Shown: in pieces, positions 7,319 through 15,943 of the stretch
Position numbering within the stretch: the stretch's first letter is position 1
Layout: each line of letters starts with the position of its first letter
Assembly: GCA_965197575.1 (NCBI GenBank)
Contig: OZ240214.1
Span: forward strand, 3,100,001 to 3,164,000
Length of the DNA stretch: 64,000 bases
Direction: 5' to 3'
From: VXOI01 sp965197575
GTDB lineage: Bacteria > Chloroflexota > Dehalococcoidia > Lucifugimonadales > UBA3495
The notes under the pieces: model-generated
Seen by the model: the letters and a program-made list of their open reading frames with translations, nothing else
What the model was told of the DNA's origin: nothing
Database searches by the model: none
Program-made: the position numbers and the translations under genes

Positions 7319-8784
7319 TAGTTTCGGTCGCGCTGCAATGCTATGGATTCGTCGTAAATGGCCTCAAAGACCTGCGCGAATTCATCTTCGTCAATGCCGG
7401 TGTCGGGGTCGATCTCCAAGAGGACAATCTCGCTGCCACCTAGTTCATGGCTATATCGAAACAGATAAGCTCCTACTTGGTCTTTCCGCAGGAAATCTTC
7501 AGCTACAAATCCGCCCTCGGCGACCAATTCTGGGCTTGCCTGGCCTAATGCCAGCAGATTGTTGATTTGGCTAACGAAAATGTCGCTATGGGTGGTAATC
7601 AACACCTTCACCCCCGCGTTCACCAGCCGCACGATGCCGCGGGCCAACTGCCGCTGTGCCGCCGGGTGCAGGTGGGACTCCGGCTCCTCGAAGATGAGCA
7701 GGTGACCGGGGCGGACCAAATATTTCAGGAACAGCACTACCGGAGCTAGTTCCGTGATCATGGAAGAGGAGTGTTTGACGTTGAATTTTCCTGCCGTTGT
7801 TTCGTAAACAATCTCGGGGTAGGGCAGACCGGCAGATTCGTCCAAGTCAATCTCACCATGCAAAACGTTACTTTCAATGAAACTGATTGCCTTGTCCAAC
7901 TCGACGCTGGGGAGAGGAGACCTCATTCCCCTATCCAAACTGACTAAGTCGCTCAGAAATTCGGTAGTTACTCCGGGCAAAGCAGGGACATTAACTCTTT
8001 GCGAACCTGGTAATGAGGACTGCCGGATTATGGAGGCGGCGAGAATCCTTTGCCCTTGTGCAATACCAGACCGGGCAGCTGGAAGAAAAAAGGTGCTGTG
8101 GGGCAACCCATCAAACAAGTACTCTGCTGCTGAGATTCGCAGACGAGAAAAGAACTCTAAGTAAACGTCCGGATAGATTTCTTCACCTAGTTTCTGGTCG
8201 GAACCCCAGTACTCAATGATGTGAGAAGGTATCGATGCTTTAGAGATGTTAAATCCCGGTTTGAAATTCTTGCCATCTCCCAGCCTGATGACCATTTCCA
8301 AAAGCGGCAGGTCCCGCTTAATGGTCAGACTGAAGTCTTCTGGCTTGCTCGCTCGGTTCACGAGTTCGGCGTTCCCCCGGTAGGCCAGAAACAATTGTTG
8401 CGTTACATCTCGGTGCAACCAGTCAAGCACTTGGGAGGTTGACTGGTTTAGCTCTGACCTGGCTTTCTCAGGCATGGCAGAAACAGGGACCTCCTGATAC
8501 TCCCATGCTTTGCCATCCTGCTGCTTAACCCAATCTCGGATAGCATCGGCAACTTCAACCGGAGTCTCCCATCGGCCTTCGAAAGTAGGCAGGATGCCTC
8601 GTCTTGCGAGATTTCGAACGTACGGAACCTGCGGACGATCCTCGACCGCCCGCATCACCGCGTACACCGCCGTCGCCATATACGACTTGCCGGTGTTGCT
8701 GGGCCCGACGAAGATTGTGAGCGGCTTCAGGTCTACCGTTCCCTCAACGATGGGGCCGAAGTTTTTGGCCGAAATGGTGAGCAT
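7318..8784 (-). CDS. AAA family ATPase (OLD/RecF-like, no TOPRIM domain)
   Basis: A 488-residue P-loop ATPase of the AAA_21/OLD-like group. Near residue 25-35 is Walker A VGPSNTGKS, near 360 Walker B LLIFEEPESHLHP, and shortly after the H-loop LITTHSDIFVSQINN. The middle is a long helical insertion, as in SMC/RecF-like proteins. Unlike OLD nucleases, the protein ends about 80 residues after the H-loop with no TOPRIM domain, so nuclease activity would have to come from the downstream partner. By eye the gene is richer in A+T than its neighbours, and it begins 12 bp after a truncated enzyme gene, both consistent with horizontal arrival. Confidence 0.85.
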   Translation of the reverse strand: MLTISAKNFGPIVEGTVDLKPLTIFVGPSNTGKSYMATAVYAVMRAVEDRPQVPYVRNLARRGILPTFEGRWETPVEVADAIRDWVKQQDGKAWEYQEVPVSAMPEKARSELNQSTSQVLDWLHRDVTQQLFLAYRGNAELVNRASKPEDFSLTIKRDLPLLEMVIRLGDGKNFKPGFNISKASIPSHIIEYWGSDQKLGEEIYPDVYLEFFSRLRISAAEYLFDGLPHSTFFLPAARSGIAQGQRILAASIIRQSSLPGSQRVNVPALPGVTTEFLSDLVSLDRGMRSPLPSVELDKAISFIESNVLHGEIDLDESAGLPYPEIVYETTAGKFNVKHSSSMITELAPVVLFLKYLVRPGHLLIFEEPESHLHPAAQRQLARGIVRLVNAGVKVLITTHSDIFVSQINNLLALGQASPELVAEGGFVAEDFLRKDQVGAYLFRYSHELGGSEIVLLEIDPDTGIDEDEFAQVFEAIYDESIALQRDRN

Positions 8785-8795
8785 GGCCGTTCTCC

Positions 8796-9029
8796 CTACC
8801 CGCCGGTGGCGGCGCGGCGGCCGCTGAAGGCCAGCCGCACGGCGCGGGCGAAGAAGTCGGGGATGCGCCGCGCGTCGTGGACCATAAAGGAACCCTTGAC
8901 CGCCGGCGCGGCCATGTCCACCTGATCGATTTCCTGCATCGCGCCATGGCCCAGGTCGGCCAAATCGGCGCAGCCGACGATGGATTCGAGGGCTTTGGAA
9001 ATCAGGTGACTGCCGGTAACTCGGGCCAT
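8796..9029 (-). pseudogene. Remnant of a thiamine-pyrophosphate enzyme (acetolactate synthase-like)
   Basis: A good ribosome-binding site (GGAGGTCTC before ATG 9029) starts a 77-residue frame. MARVTGSHLISKALE resembles the first residues of acetolactate synthase-like enzymes. It then jumps to HGAMQEIDQVDMAAPAVK and VHDARRIPDFFARAVRLA, which belong about 100 residues further on in the family, and breaks off after SGRR. The gene therefore has an internal deletion and has lost its last two thirds. The AAA ATPase gene starts right after the break, so the break may mark the edge of an inserted segment. Confidence 0.7.
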
Positions 9030-9186
9030 GAGACCTCCGGAGGCAGGTCTGACCGAACGGGATGCTGGGGAAATTATCGGCGGGCGGCGTTGGAGCGTCA
9101 AGGCGGACCTCAGCGCCCGCAAGGAGTGGTGCATCCCCAAGGTGAGCGCCGAGTTCGCAACCTGCATGGAGGACGTGCTGGATCGA
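9028..9186 (+). pseudogene. IS630-family transposase fragment
   Basis: The plus-strand frame here reads LSARKEWCIPKVSAEF and MEDVLD (about 9088-9186). This is the segment that, in IS630-type DDE transposases, lies just before the second catalytic Asp (usually MEDVLDxYxxPYDPxxPVVCxDE). After MEDVLD the similarity stops and the frame runs on to 9375 as unrelated sequence. No terminal inverted repeats are recognisable. This is a decayed insertion sequence abutting the truncated TPP-enzyme gene. Confidence 0.62.
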
Positions 9187-9397
9187 CCCGATTGGGCAGG
9201 CATGAGACGCATTATTCTGAGGCTGGCCGGGAATGAACTGTTGTGTGTAGATTTGGGAACAGATGCAACATTAATGCGTCTGTTACGCGATGGGACTAGC
9301 GTTGACCCGATTCAATCGAGGCGACGATTCCCAAGATTGGACGGACGATACGGAATCCGGGCTTGTTCTCTGTGAGCGGAGTTCGCGGCGGCATCCT

Positions 9398-10366
9398 CTA
9401 GTATAGATAGCACGACACGAAATGATTGGGGGAAACTTCTTTCAGCATGGGTTCCTCGACGGAACAGTGACCCATGACGTAAGGACAGCGCGGGTGGAAT
9501 CGGCACCCGGACGGGATGTTCAATGCGCTGGGTACTTCGCCAGCGATGGTTTCCTCCTCCCGCTCTTCGTCAGGACTGGATGGTAGAGCTGCGGTGAAGA
9601 GGGCCCTGGTATAGGGGTGTAAAGGATTCTCGCATAGCTCCTGGCTGTCCGCTAACTCCACGATCTTGCCAAGATACATGACGGCAATGCGATGGCTCAT
9701 GTGGGCCACAGTGGCCAGGTCGTGGCCGATAAAGAGATAGCTCACCTCAAGGGTGCGCTGAAGCTCTTCCAGAAGGTTGATTATCTGTGCCCTGATGGAA
9801 ACGTCCAAGCCGGAGACCGGCTCGTCTAGGACGATCAGCCGGGTCTCCGTAGCCAGGGACCTGGCGATGGCTATCCGCTGGCGTTGCCCCCCGCTGAACT
9901 CGTGAGGGAAAAGCGTGGCCATGTCGGGCTGAAGCCCCACCAACTCCATCACTTCCCCCACCCGCTCGTCGATGGCCCTGCGGGACAGGCGCGTGTGGAT
10001 TTCCAAGGGCTCGGCTATGATGTCCCTGATACGCATACGGGGGCTCAGTGAACTGAAAGGGTCCTGGAATACCACTTGCACGGAGCCCCGGTAAGTCTTG
10101 AGGTCTTCGCCTTTAAGGCTGGTCACGTCCAGACCATCGAAGTTTATGGCCCCCTCGGTAGCCTCTTCCTGTAGGAGGATGAGTTTGGCGGTGGTGGTTT
10201 TTCCACATCCGGACTCGCCTATGACCCCCAGAGTTTCACCGGGATATATCTGGAAGTCCACCCCGTCCACGGCCTTCACCCATGAGCTCGGCCGCCAGAA
10301 AACCATTCCCTCGGCGACAGGGAAATATTTCTTCAAACCTCGAACTTCAAGAAGCGGCTGGGTCAC
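9398..10366 (-). CDS. Peptide/nickel ABC transporter ATP-binding protein (OppF/DppF type)
   Basis: A 322-residue ATPase. It shows Walker A GESGCGKTTT, Q-loop VVFQDPFSSLSPRM, signature FSGGQRQRIAIARSLA, Walker B LIVLDEPVSGLD and H-loop FIGHDLATV, then the OppF-type C-terminal extension with the cysteine-bearing CRFHPRCPYVMGHC and a later conserved Cys. In this family these cysteines can hold an Fe-S cluster. GTG 10366 lies inside the end of the oppD-like gene (20-bp overlap). It is the last gene of the minus-strand transporter operon running from 15570 to 9398. Confidence 0.95.
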   Translation of the reverse strand: MTQPLLEVRGLKKYFPVAEGMVFWRPSSWVKAVDGVDFQIYPGETLGVIGESGCGKTTTAKLILLQEEATEGAINFDGLDVTSLKGEDLKTYRGSVQVVFQDPFSSLSPRMRIRDIIAEPLEIHTRLSRRAIDERVGEVMELVGLQPDMATLFPHEFSGGQRQRIAIARSLATETRLIVLDEPVSGLDVSIRAQIINLLEELQRTLEVSYLFIGHDLATVAHMSHRIAVMYLGKIVELADSQELCENPLHPYTRALFTAALPSSPDEEREEETIAGEVPSALNIPSGCRFHPRCPYVMGHCSVEEPMLKEVSPNHFVSCYLY

Positions 10367-11342
10367 CTTGCAACTCCTTCTCCATCAGCCAGCACATGGC
10401 TTTCCAGTTATCGCCGGGAGTAAAGACCGGGGGTTCTTCAACTTTACAGCGGTCCATGGCTTCGGGACAGCGGGGGTGGAAGTAACACCCTGGGGGCAGC
10501 GCAGCCAAATTGGGCGGGTGGCCCGGTATGGCGTAGAGGGGTTCTTTGCTCCCAATCTTGGGTATCGAACCCAAGAGGGCCTGGGTGTACGGGTGTTGGG
10601 GGTTGCGGAAGATCTCCCGCACCGACCCCTGCTCTACGATTTTACCCGCATACATCACGGCCAGCTTGTCGCACATCTTGGCCACGATGCCCAGATTGTG
10701 GGTCACGAAGATCAGGCCCACCCGTGTTTCCTTCTGAATGTCTCTCAGAAGGTTCAGGTATTGGGCCTGTATGGTCACGTCGAGGTTGGTGGTGGGTTCG
10801 TCGGCGATGATCAGCCGGGGGCCTCCGGCCAAGGCAATGGCCCCCACGATGCGTTGACGCATACCGCCGCTCATCTGGTGCGGGTACTCCCGCATCCTGA
10901 TTTCCGGAGAGGGGATGCGCACCGAGCCCAACAGGCTTCGCACCCGTTCTCGCAGGGTGCTTCCGCGCATGTTCTGATGGTAGAAGGCGGGCTCACCCAC
11001 CTGGGTGCGGATGCTGAAGAGGGGGTTGAGGGAGGCCATCGGGTCCTGAAGGATCATGGCGATGCTGTGGCCCCGAATCCGCCGCATTTCGTTCGCGTTC
11101 TTCTTTACCAGGTCGTCGCCATCGAACTCGATGCTCCCTTCGACGATCTGCCCCGCTGGCGGCAGCAGACGGACGAGGGAGAGACAGGTGGTGGTCTTGC
11201 CGCACCCGGACTCACCGACGAGACCCATGGTCTCACCCTCTTCCAGGGTGAAGTCAATCCCGTCCACCGCCTTCACCACCCGCGTACCGCGGAAAGTGAA
11301 AAAGTGGGTCTTTAGGCCGGACACTTGAAGCAAGGGGGCCAT
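10347..11342 (-). CDS. Peptide/nickel ABC transporter ATP-binding protein (OppD/DppD type)
   Basis: A 331-residue ATPase that would pair with the OppF-like protein to energise peptide import. Motifs in order: Walker A GESGCGKTTT (near 45), Q-loop MILQDPMASLNPL, signature MSGGMRQRIVGAIALA, Walker B LIIADEPTTNLDV and H-loop FVTHNLGIV. The C-terminal oligopeptide-transporter extension with CYFHPRCPEAMDRC is present. It lies 20 bp after the DppC-like gene. The substrate is not fixed by the ATPase and depends on the binding protein at 13825-15570. Confidence 0.95.
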   Translation of the reverse strand: MAPLLQVSGLKTHFFTFRGTRVVKAVDGIDFTLEEGETMGLVGESGCGKTTTCLSLVRLLPPAGQIVEGSIEFDGDDLVKKNANEMRRIRGHSIAMILQDPMASLNPLFSIRTQVGEPAFYHQNMRGSTLRERVRSLLGSVRIPSPEIRMREYPHQMSGGMRQRIVGAIALAGGPRLIIADEPTTNLDVTIQAQYLNLLRDIQKETRVGLIFVTHNLGIVAKMCDKLAVMYAGKIVEQGSVREIFRNPQHPYTQALLGSIPKIGSKEPLYAIPGHPPNLAALPPGCYFHPRCPEAMDRCKVEEPPVFTPGDNWKAMCWLMEKELQGDPAAS

Positions 11343-11361
11343 AAGTCGCTCCCTCGATTGT

Positions 11362-12261
11362 CTAAAGATTCCGTAGCTGCGGGTCTAGCTTGACCCTGAG
11401 CCAGTCTCCAAGAAGCTGGGTCGCCAGCACCACCAGCATGATGGCCAGACCGGGGAACACAGTCAGCCACCACTGGCCGGTCAGCAGGGTGGGGCGGGCC
11501 TCGGCCAGCATGGAGCCCCATGCCGGGGCGGGAGGCGGCACACCCACCCCCAAGAAGCTCAGGGAGGCTTCGGCGATAATCACCACTCCAATGGTCAGGC
11601 TGGCCAGCACCAAGGTGGTGTTCATTACGTTTGGCATAATGTGGCGGATCATTACCCGAGGTTTGCTGGCCCCGGCGACTTCCGCCAGCCGCACGAATTC
11701 ACGCTCCCGAAGGGTCAGCACCTCGCCCCGTATGACCCGAGCATATCTGGTCCAGAACACCGCGCCCAGGATGATCACGATGTTCCACATGCTCGGCCCC
11801 ACTAGCACCGCCAGGAATATGGCGAAGATTAACGCGGGCAGCGCCAACCAGGCGTCGGTGAAGCGCATGATGATGGTGTCCACCCATCGGCCCATATAGC
11901 CGGACAGCACGCCCATCGTGGTGCCGATTGCGCCAGCGGCGAGGGTCCCGACCAGACCCACGATGATGGATACGCGGCTCCCGTGGATGAGCCGGCTGAA
12001 TACGTCCCGATTCTGGAAGTCGGTCCCCAGAATTGCGTTCCAGCTCCCGCCCTCCAGCCAGACCGGAGGGGCGAAGAAGTCGGTGTCATCCAAGGGCAAG
12101 GTGGGATCGTGGGGGGCGATCAGGTTGGCGAAAATGGCTATCGTAAACAGAAGCGTGAGAATAACCACCGCCAAGAGTGGCATCTCTCGCGCCAGACTGA
12201 ACCCGCCCCTCAGGGCCCCTGTTGCCCGGACTACTCCCCCACGAGCAGCTATAGTTGCCAT
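11362..12261 (-). CDS. ABC transporter permease (OppC/DppC type)
   Basis: A 299-residue inner-membrane permease with a long cytoplasmic N-terminus, one membrane helix near residues 30-50 and five more in the C-terminal two thirds. The EAA loop (RLAEVAGASKPRVMIRHIMPN) that contacts the ATPase is present near residue 200. A hydrophilic insertion after the first helix (DPTLPLDDTDFFAPPVW...GTDFQNRDVFSR) is typical of DppC. The gene starts 12 bp after the DppB-like gene. Confidence 0.94.
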   Translation of the reverse strand: MATIAARGGVVRATGALRGGFSLAREMPLLAVVILTLLFTIAIFANLIAPHDPTLPLDDTDFFAPPVWLEGGSWNAILGTDFQNRDVFSRLIHGSRVSIIVGLVGTLAAGAIGTTMGVLSGYMGRWVDTIIMRFTDAWLALPALIFAIFLAVLVGPSMWNIVIILGAVFWTRYARVIRGEVLTLREREFVRLAEVAGASKPRVMIRHIMPNVMNTTLVLASLTIGVVIIAEASLSFLGVGVPPPAPAWGSMLAEARPTLLTGQWWLTVFPGLAIMLVVLATQLLGDWLRVKLDPQLRNL

Positions 12262-12273
12262 ATCGTCTTTGTC

Positions 12274-13197
12274 CTATCTCGTAAGCCGAATTCTCGGGTC
12301 TATGTAGGCGTACAGGATGTCCACCACCAGGTTGGCAATTACGATCATGACTCCAATGATAATGACAGCGCCCTGGACCAGCGGGAAGTCCCGTTGGAAG
12401 ATGCCGGAGAAGAGCAGGCTGCCAACGCCGGGGTAAGCGTAGATTACCTCAATAACCACCGCCGTATTCAGCAGCAATACGAGGTAGAGCCCAGCCCAAG
12501 TCAATACCGGGATCAGAGCGTTCTTGAAGGCGTGTTTGGCCACGACAACGTGGTCCGGCAGGCCCTTTAGCCTGGCCAGCTTGATGTACTCGCTGCCCAG
12601 TACATCCAACATGCTGGAGCGGGTTAGACGCATGAAGGAGCCAGCGAAATACCACCCCAAAGCGATGGAAGGCAATACGAGATGGGTAAAGCCTCCTTTT
12701 CCAGCCACGGGCAGGACGCCTAGCACTAAGCCAAACACGATGAGCAGCAGCAGCCCCAGCCAGAAGTTGGGGATCGACAACCCCAATAAAGCCGCCAACT
12801 TCCCTGAGCTGTCCCACCAAGTGTTGAGCTTCACCGCAGAGAGGATACCCACGGGGATTCCAATGACCATCGCCACGATCAAGGCGCCAGCAGCGAGTTG
12901 TAGGGAAGCCGGAAGCCGTTGCAAGTACAGTTCACTCACCGGGCGCTTGTATTGGAAGGACGTGCCAAGGTTCCCTTGGAAGACATTGCCCATGAAGGAA
13001 AAGTATTGCTCGGGGTAGGACTTGTCCAAGCCCCATTGGGCCCGCAGCCGGGCTAGGTCCTCGGGGCGAGCGCCCGGTTCGGAATACAGCCTCGCCGGGT
13101 CTCCGCCCGCAATCCTCACCATGCTAAAGATGGTGAGGCTGATGATCAAGAGGGTAATGATGCTGTAGAAGATACGCCGAATGATAAACTGTCGCAC
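12274..13197 (-). CDS. ABC transporter permease (OppB/DppB type)
   Basis: A 307-residue inner-membrane permease starting with the typical MRQFIIRRIFYSIITLLIIS helix. Six membrane segments and the EAA loop (YIKLARLKGLPDHVVVAKHA) are visible, and the protein ends with DILYAYIDPRIRLT, the standard DppB C-terminus. It would form the channel together with the DppC-like partner. It stands about 100 bp after a single-membrane-segment protein gene and is probably in the same operon as the binding protein. Confidence 0.94.
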   Translation of the reverse strand: MRQFIIRRIFYSIITLLIISLTIFSMVRIAGGDPARLYSEPGARPEDLARLRAQWGLDKSYPEQYFSFMGNVFQGNLGTSFQYKRPVSELYLQRLPASLQLAAGALIVAMVIGIPVGILSAVKLNTWWDSSGKLAALLGLSIPNFWLGLLLLIVFGLVLGVLPVAGKGGFTHLVLPSIALGWYFAGSFMRLTRSSMLDVLGSEYIKLARLKGLPDHVVVAKHAFKNALIPVLTWAGLYLVLLLNTAVVIEVIYAYPGVGSLLFSGIFQRDFPLVQGAVIIIGVMIVIANLVVDILYAYIDPRIRLTR

Positions 13198-13301
13198 TTC
13201 ACGTTACCCTTAAATCCCTAGTGTTGTTATGCCTACGGAAGGGTTGCAACCTGAGACTCGCTTTCCTGCCGGACCTCCCGGGTCCGGGTAAGCTCGAAGT
13301 C

Positions 13302-13814
13302 TCATTCCCGGTCGATTATGAGTTGCCGGCCTATGTCCCAACTGTCATCCAACACACCCATTACCACCACTGTGTCGTCCACCAGGTTCAACACCGCCCG
13401 ATGGGGTGTGATATAGGGCCTTAGCTTCACGTCCGTGCGGTCTCCGACACCGGGATGTCTGCTCTCGAAATAGAAGGTGTGCTCATAGCATCCCGGACAG
13501 AACTCAATGCGACGGCTGGACTCCAGCCGGAAGCTCTCCTCTATGCCATCAAAACGGAAAGTCGGCGAGTTACGAACGAAGTCTGCTGCTACCCTTGCGC
13601 TGGCTTCGTCCGCGGCGTTGCCCGCTATCGGGTTATATATGGTTGCGGCGACGGCTGCCCCTCCCAATACCAACAGAACAACCAGCAGAGGTATGTGCCG
13701 CAATCGCCGGTCGGATAACCATACCCGACCGCCTATGTTCAATAGCCGAGCCTTCACCCTGCTCCTTCTTAGAGATGCCCCAACAGCAAGGCGTTGCGCC
13801 TGCTGCTGGGGCAT
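13302..13814 (-). CDS. Single-pass membrane protein of unknown function within the transporter operon
   Basis: A 170-residue ORF with one membrane helix (HIPLLVVLLVLGGAAVAATIY, about residues 40-60) and an extracytoplasmic domain that contains a CPGCYE pair of cysteines and a strand-rich remainder. No family recognised. It lies 10 bp after the binding-protein gene and 105 bp before the permease gene on the same strand, so it may modulate or anchor the transporter. The start is uncertain; the first residues up to the helix are very basic and a later start is possible. Confidence 0.62.
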   Translation of the reverse strand: MPQQQAQRLAVGASLRRSRVKARLLNIGGRVWLSDRRLRHIPLLVVLLVLGGAAVAATIYNPIAGNAADEASARVAADFVRNSPTFRFDGIEESFRLESSRRIEFCPGCYEHTFYFESRHPGVGDRTDVKLRPYITPHRAVLNLVDDTVVVMGVLDDSWDIGRQLIIDRE

Positions 13815-13824
13815 GGTCTTTAGC

Positions 13825-15570
13825 TCAGTTGGCTACCAGCTTCCAGTTTTCCCAGGGCGGGCCGTAGAATTCCATTTGCGGGTTGGCGAAGATCTCCTTG
13901 CCTTCGCCCCAAGCGTCCCGGTTGGCGATCCGGGGGCCGACCGCATTGATAAAGCTGAACCAGTAGATTGGGACCTTGTGGAAGCCCTCAGCCAACTTCG
14001 CATTCGCATCCGCCGCCAGTTGCTCCCGCTGAGCGGGATCAACCGAAGTTTCGTAGTTGGCGATAATCTCATCAATTTCGGGCTCACACATTCGGGAAGC
14101 GAAGGCTTCGCACCCGACGTACGCCTTGAAGCGGGCGATGAAGGCGCCAGCAGTCCCCGTGCCAACCAAGAGTATCTGGGTGCCGCCTCCCCAGGCTTCG
14201 GCCCTTTCTTGGTAGGTGTCCCCTTGCTCCAGCCGGTCGAAGAAGGTACCCCGCTCCATGGTCTGTAATTTGGCATTGATTCCGATCCGACGGATTTGGC
14301 CTATGACCCGCTCTCCCAGAGTGAAGTAGTTGGGCACAGGGCTGAGCCACTCTACATCAAAACCATCGGCATAGCCGGCTTCCTCCATCAGCGCCTTGGC
14401 CTTGTCCAAGTCTTCCTCAGGAGCTGCGAGTGGGGGAGCCAGCAGGATGTTGGGCGGAATCCAGTAGTCAGCCGGTTTGGAATGCCCTCCCGTCTCGGCG
14501 TCGCTGATAGAATTCCGGTCCAGGGCCAGACTCACCGCTTGCCGCACCCGAACGTCGTTGAAGGGGTTGGCGGGATCATCTTGGCCGGGGAATTCCAGCC
14601 AGAAGACGGCGGTGGTGAGGGTCGGTACGAGCAGTAACTCGGGATTATCCTCCACCCGTTTGATCAATTCTCCCTTGATGTTGTACGCGATGTCCACGTC
14701 GCCGGCTTCCAACAGGGCCAACCGAGTGGTCGGCTCTTGGATCGACCTCATCACGAAGTCCTTCACATGGACCGGGCGGTGAAAGTCCTCGAACGCCTCG
14801 AAGGTGAGACTGTCTCCCGGAGTTTCCTGGATTAGCTTGTAGGGGCCCGCGCCAATCGGGTCCCGGATGTACTCTTCAGACCCGCCGACTTCCTGGTAGT
14901 ACTTCGACGGCACCACGAACCCGGCGCCGCTGGCGAAGGTGCCGTAGAGAAGCAGGAAGTCCAGGAATGGCGCGGTGAAATTGAATTGGATGGTACTCGG
15001 GTCAATCGCATCGACGGACGCGGTATTCCCCTGGAGAAGGTCAGCCTGAGCACCGCTGTAGTTCTCAAAGGTCCACTTCACGTCCTCGGTGGTGACGTCC
15101 TCCCCGTTCTGAAACTTGATTCCGGGGCGCATGTTGAACGTGATGCTCGAGAAGTCTTCGGACCACTCCCAGCTTTCGGACAGGCTCGGCGTATTGAGAC
15201 CTGCCGGCATGGTCTTTACCAAGGCGTCATGCAGCGCGTAGACGAAGTTGTAGGGGGTCGCCATGGCGGGGTTGTCCTGGGGATCCAGCCAGCTTGACGA
15301 GAGGCCGGCGTGCCAGGCCAGGGTCATTCCGCCCGACGGGACAACCTTGGCCGGGGCGGCGACGCTGGTTGGAGCCGCCGTCGGTGCGGGAGCTCCCGGA
15401 GCAGCGGTCGCAGGGGGCGCCGCGGTAGCTACCGGGGCCGGGGTCGCCGCGGGCGCGGTGGTCGGCGGTACGCTCGTGGCGGCGCTGCCGCAACCTACAG
15501 CGAACAATAGGGTCAACACCAAGGAAGTAATTATGAACACCAGAGAGTTCCTGGACCGGCTGTGCGCCAC
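13825..15570 (-). CDS. ABC transporter solute-binding lipoprotein, family 5 (peptide/nickel type)
   Basis: A 581-residue binding protein. The N-terminus is a lipoprotein signal (hydrophobic run ending LLFAVGC, lipid-modified Cys near residue 27) followed by a 50-residue Ala/Pro/Thr linker. The mature part has family-5 features: SLSESWEWSEDFSSITFNMR, GIKFQNGEDVTTEDVKWTFE and a DVRVRQAVSLALDR segment. GTG 15570 follows GGAGGT at 6 bp. It is the first gene of the operon and probably defines the substrate (a peptide, metal complex or sugar oligomer), which cannot be stated from sequence. Confidence 0.93.
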   Translation of the reverse strand: MAHSRSRNSLVFIITSLVLTLLFAVGCGSAATSVPPTTAPAATPAPVATAAPPATAAPGAPAPTAAPTSVAAPAKVVPSGGMTLAWHAGLSSSWLDPQDNPAMATPYNFVYALHDALVKTMPAGLNTPSLSESWEWSEDFSSITFNMRPGIKFQNGEDVTTEDVKWTFENYSGAQADLLQGNTASVDAIDPSTIQFNFTAPFLDFLLLYGTFASGAGFVVPSKYYQEVGGSEEYIRDPIGAGPYKLIQETPGDSLTFEAFEDFHRPVHVKDFVMRSIQEPTTRLALLEAGDVDIAYNIKGELIKRVEDNPELLLVPTLTTAVFWLEFPGQDDPANPFNDVRVRQAVSLALDRNSISDAETGGHSKPADYWIPPNILLAPPLAAPEEDLDKAKALMEEAGYADGFDVEWLSPVPNYFTLGERVIGQIRRIGINAKLQTMERGTFFDRLEQGDTYQERAEAWGGGTQILLVGTGTAGAFIARFKAYVGCEAFASRMCEPEIDEIIANYETSVDPAQREQLAADANAKLAEGFHKVPIYWFSFINAVGPRIANRDAWGEGKEIFANPQMEFYGPPWENWKLVAN

Positions 15571-15684
15571 GATGGACCTCCAAACTTATTTCAAATCCAA
15601 GGCTCTACCACCCCGAGCCCAAAGATAAGCTCCCACCGGCGTTTCGATATACTTCGTCCTGGCTTGGGGCGAAGACGCAAGGCA

Positions 15685-15715
15685 TAATATCATCACAACG
15701 TAGCGAGATGTCAAC
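15685..15715 (-). promoter_or_regulatory. Putative sigma-70 promoter of the peptide transporter operon
   Basis: On the minus strand TTGACA (15715-15710) is followed after 16 bp by TGATAT or after 19 bp by TATTAT (15690-15685). It lies about 115 bp upstream of the GTG of the binding-protein gene, leaving a leader in which no obvious structure is seen. Confidence 0.6.
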
Positions 15716-15943
15716 TATTATCGGATGAAGCAATTATCGTTTCGAATCTCGTAAGCGCCCAGACTTGATGAGGCGAATCGGTCCAAATGGCACTTGATAA
15801 ACGCTGGCATAGGCGACAGCAGTTGTGGGCGCTGCCTGTAGGCAAGTCAGCCCCGCCAGCCGCAGGGACTCCAGCGTTCAGCGGGCGCTTGAAGACCGGG
15901 AGCACGGCCCCGGTGAGCAGGGGGCGTACTCCTGATTCCGAAT
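15716..15943. other. Intergenic stretch without recognised feature
   Basis: Between the promoter of the transporter operon and the 3' end of the FAD-linked oxidase gene no coding pattern, RNA gene or clear hairpin was seen. It probably only separates two minus-strand transcription units. Confidence 0.4.

Noticed and set aside
7318..8784. OLD family nuclease (ATPase plus TOPRIM)
   Set aside because: The protein ends shortly after the H-loop and shows no TOPRIM acidic motifs, so it was called an ATPase only.
10098..11315. 405-residue open frame on the plus strand
   Set aside because: Antisense to the OppD/OppF genes, which have all catalytic motifs. The shadow frame shows no domain.
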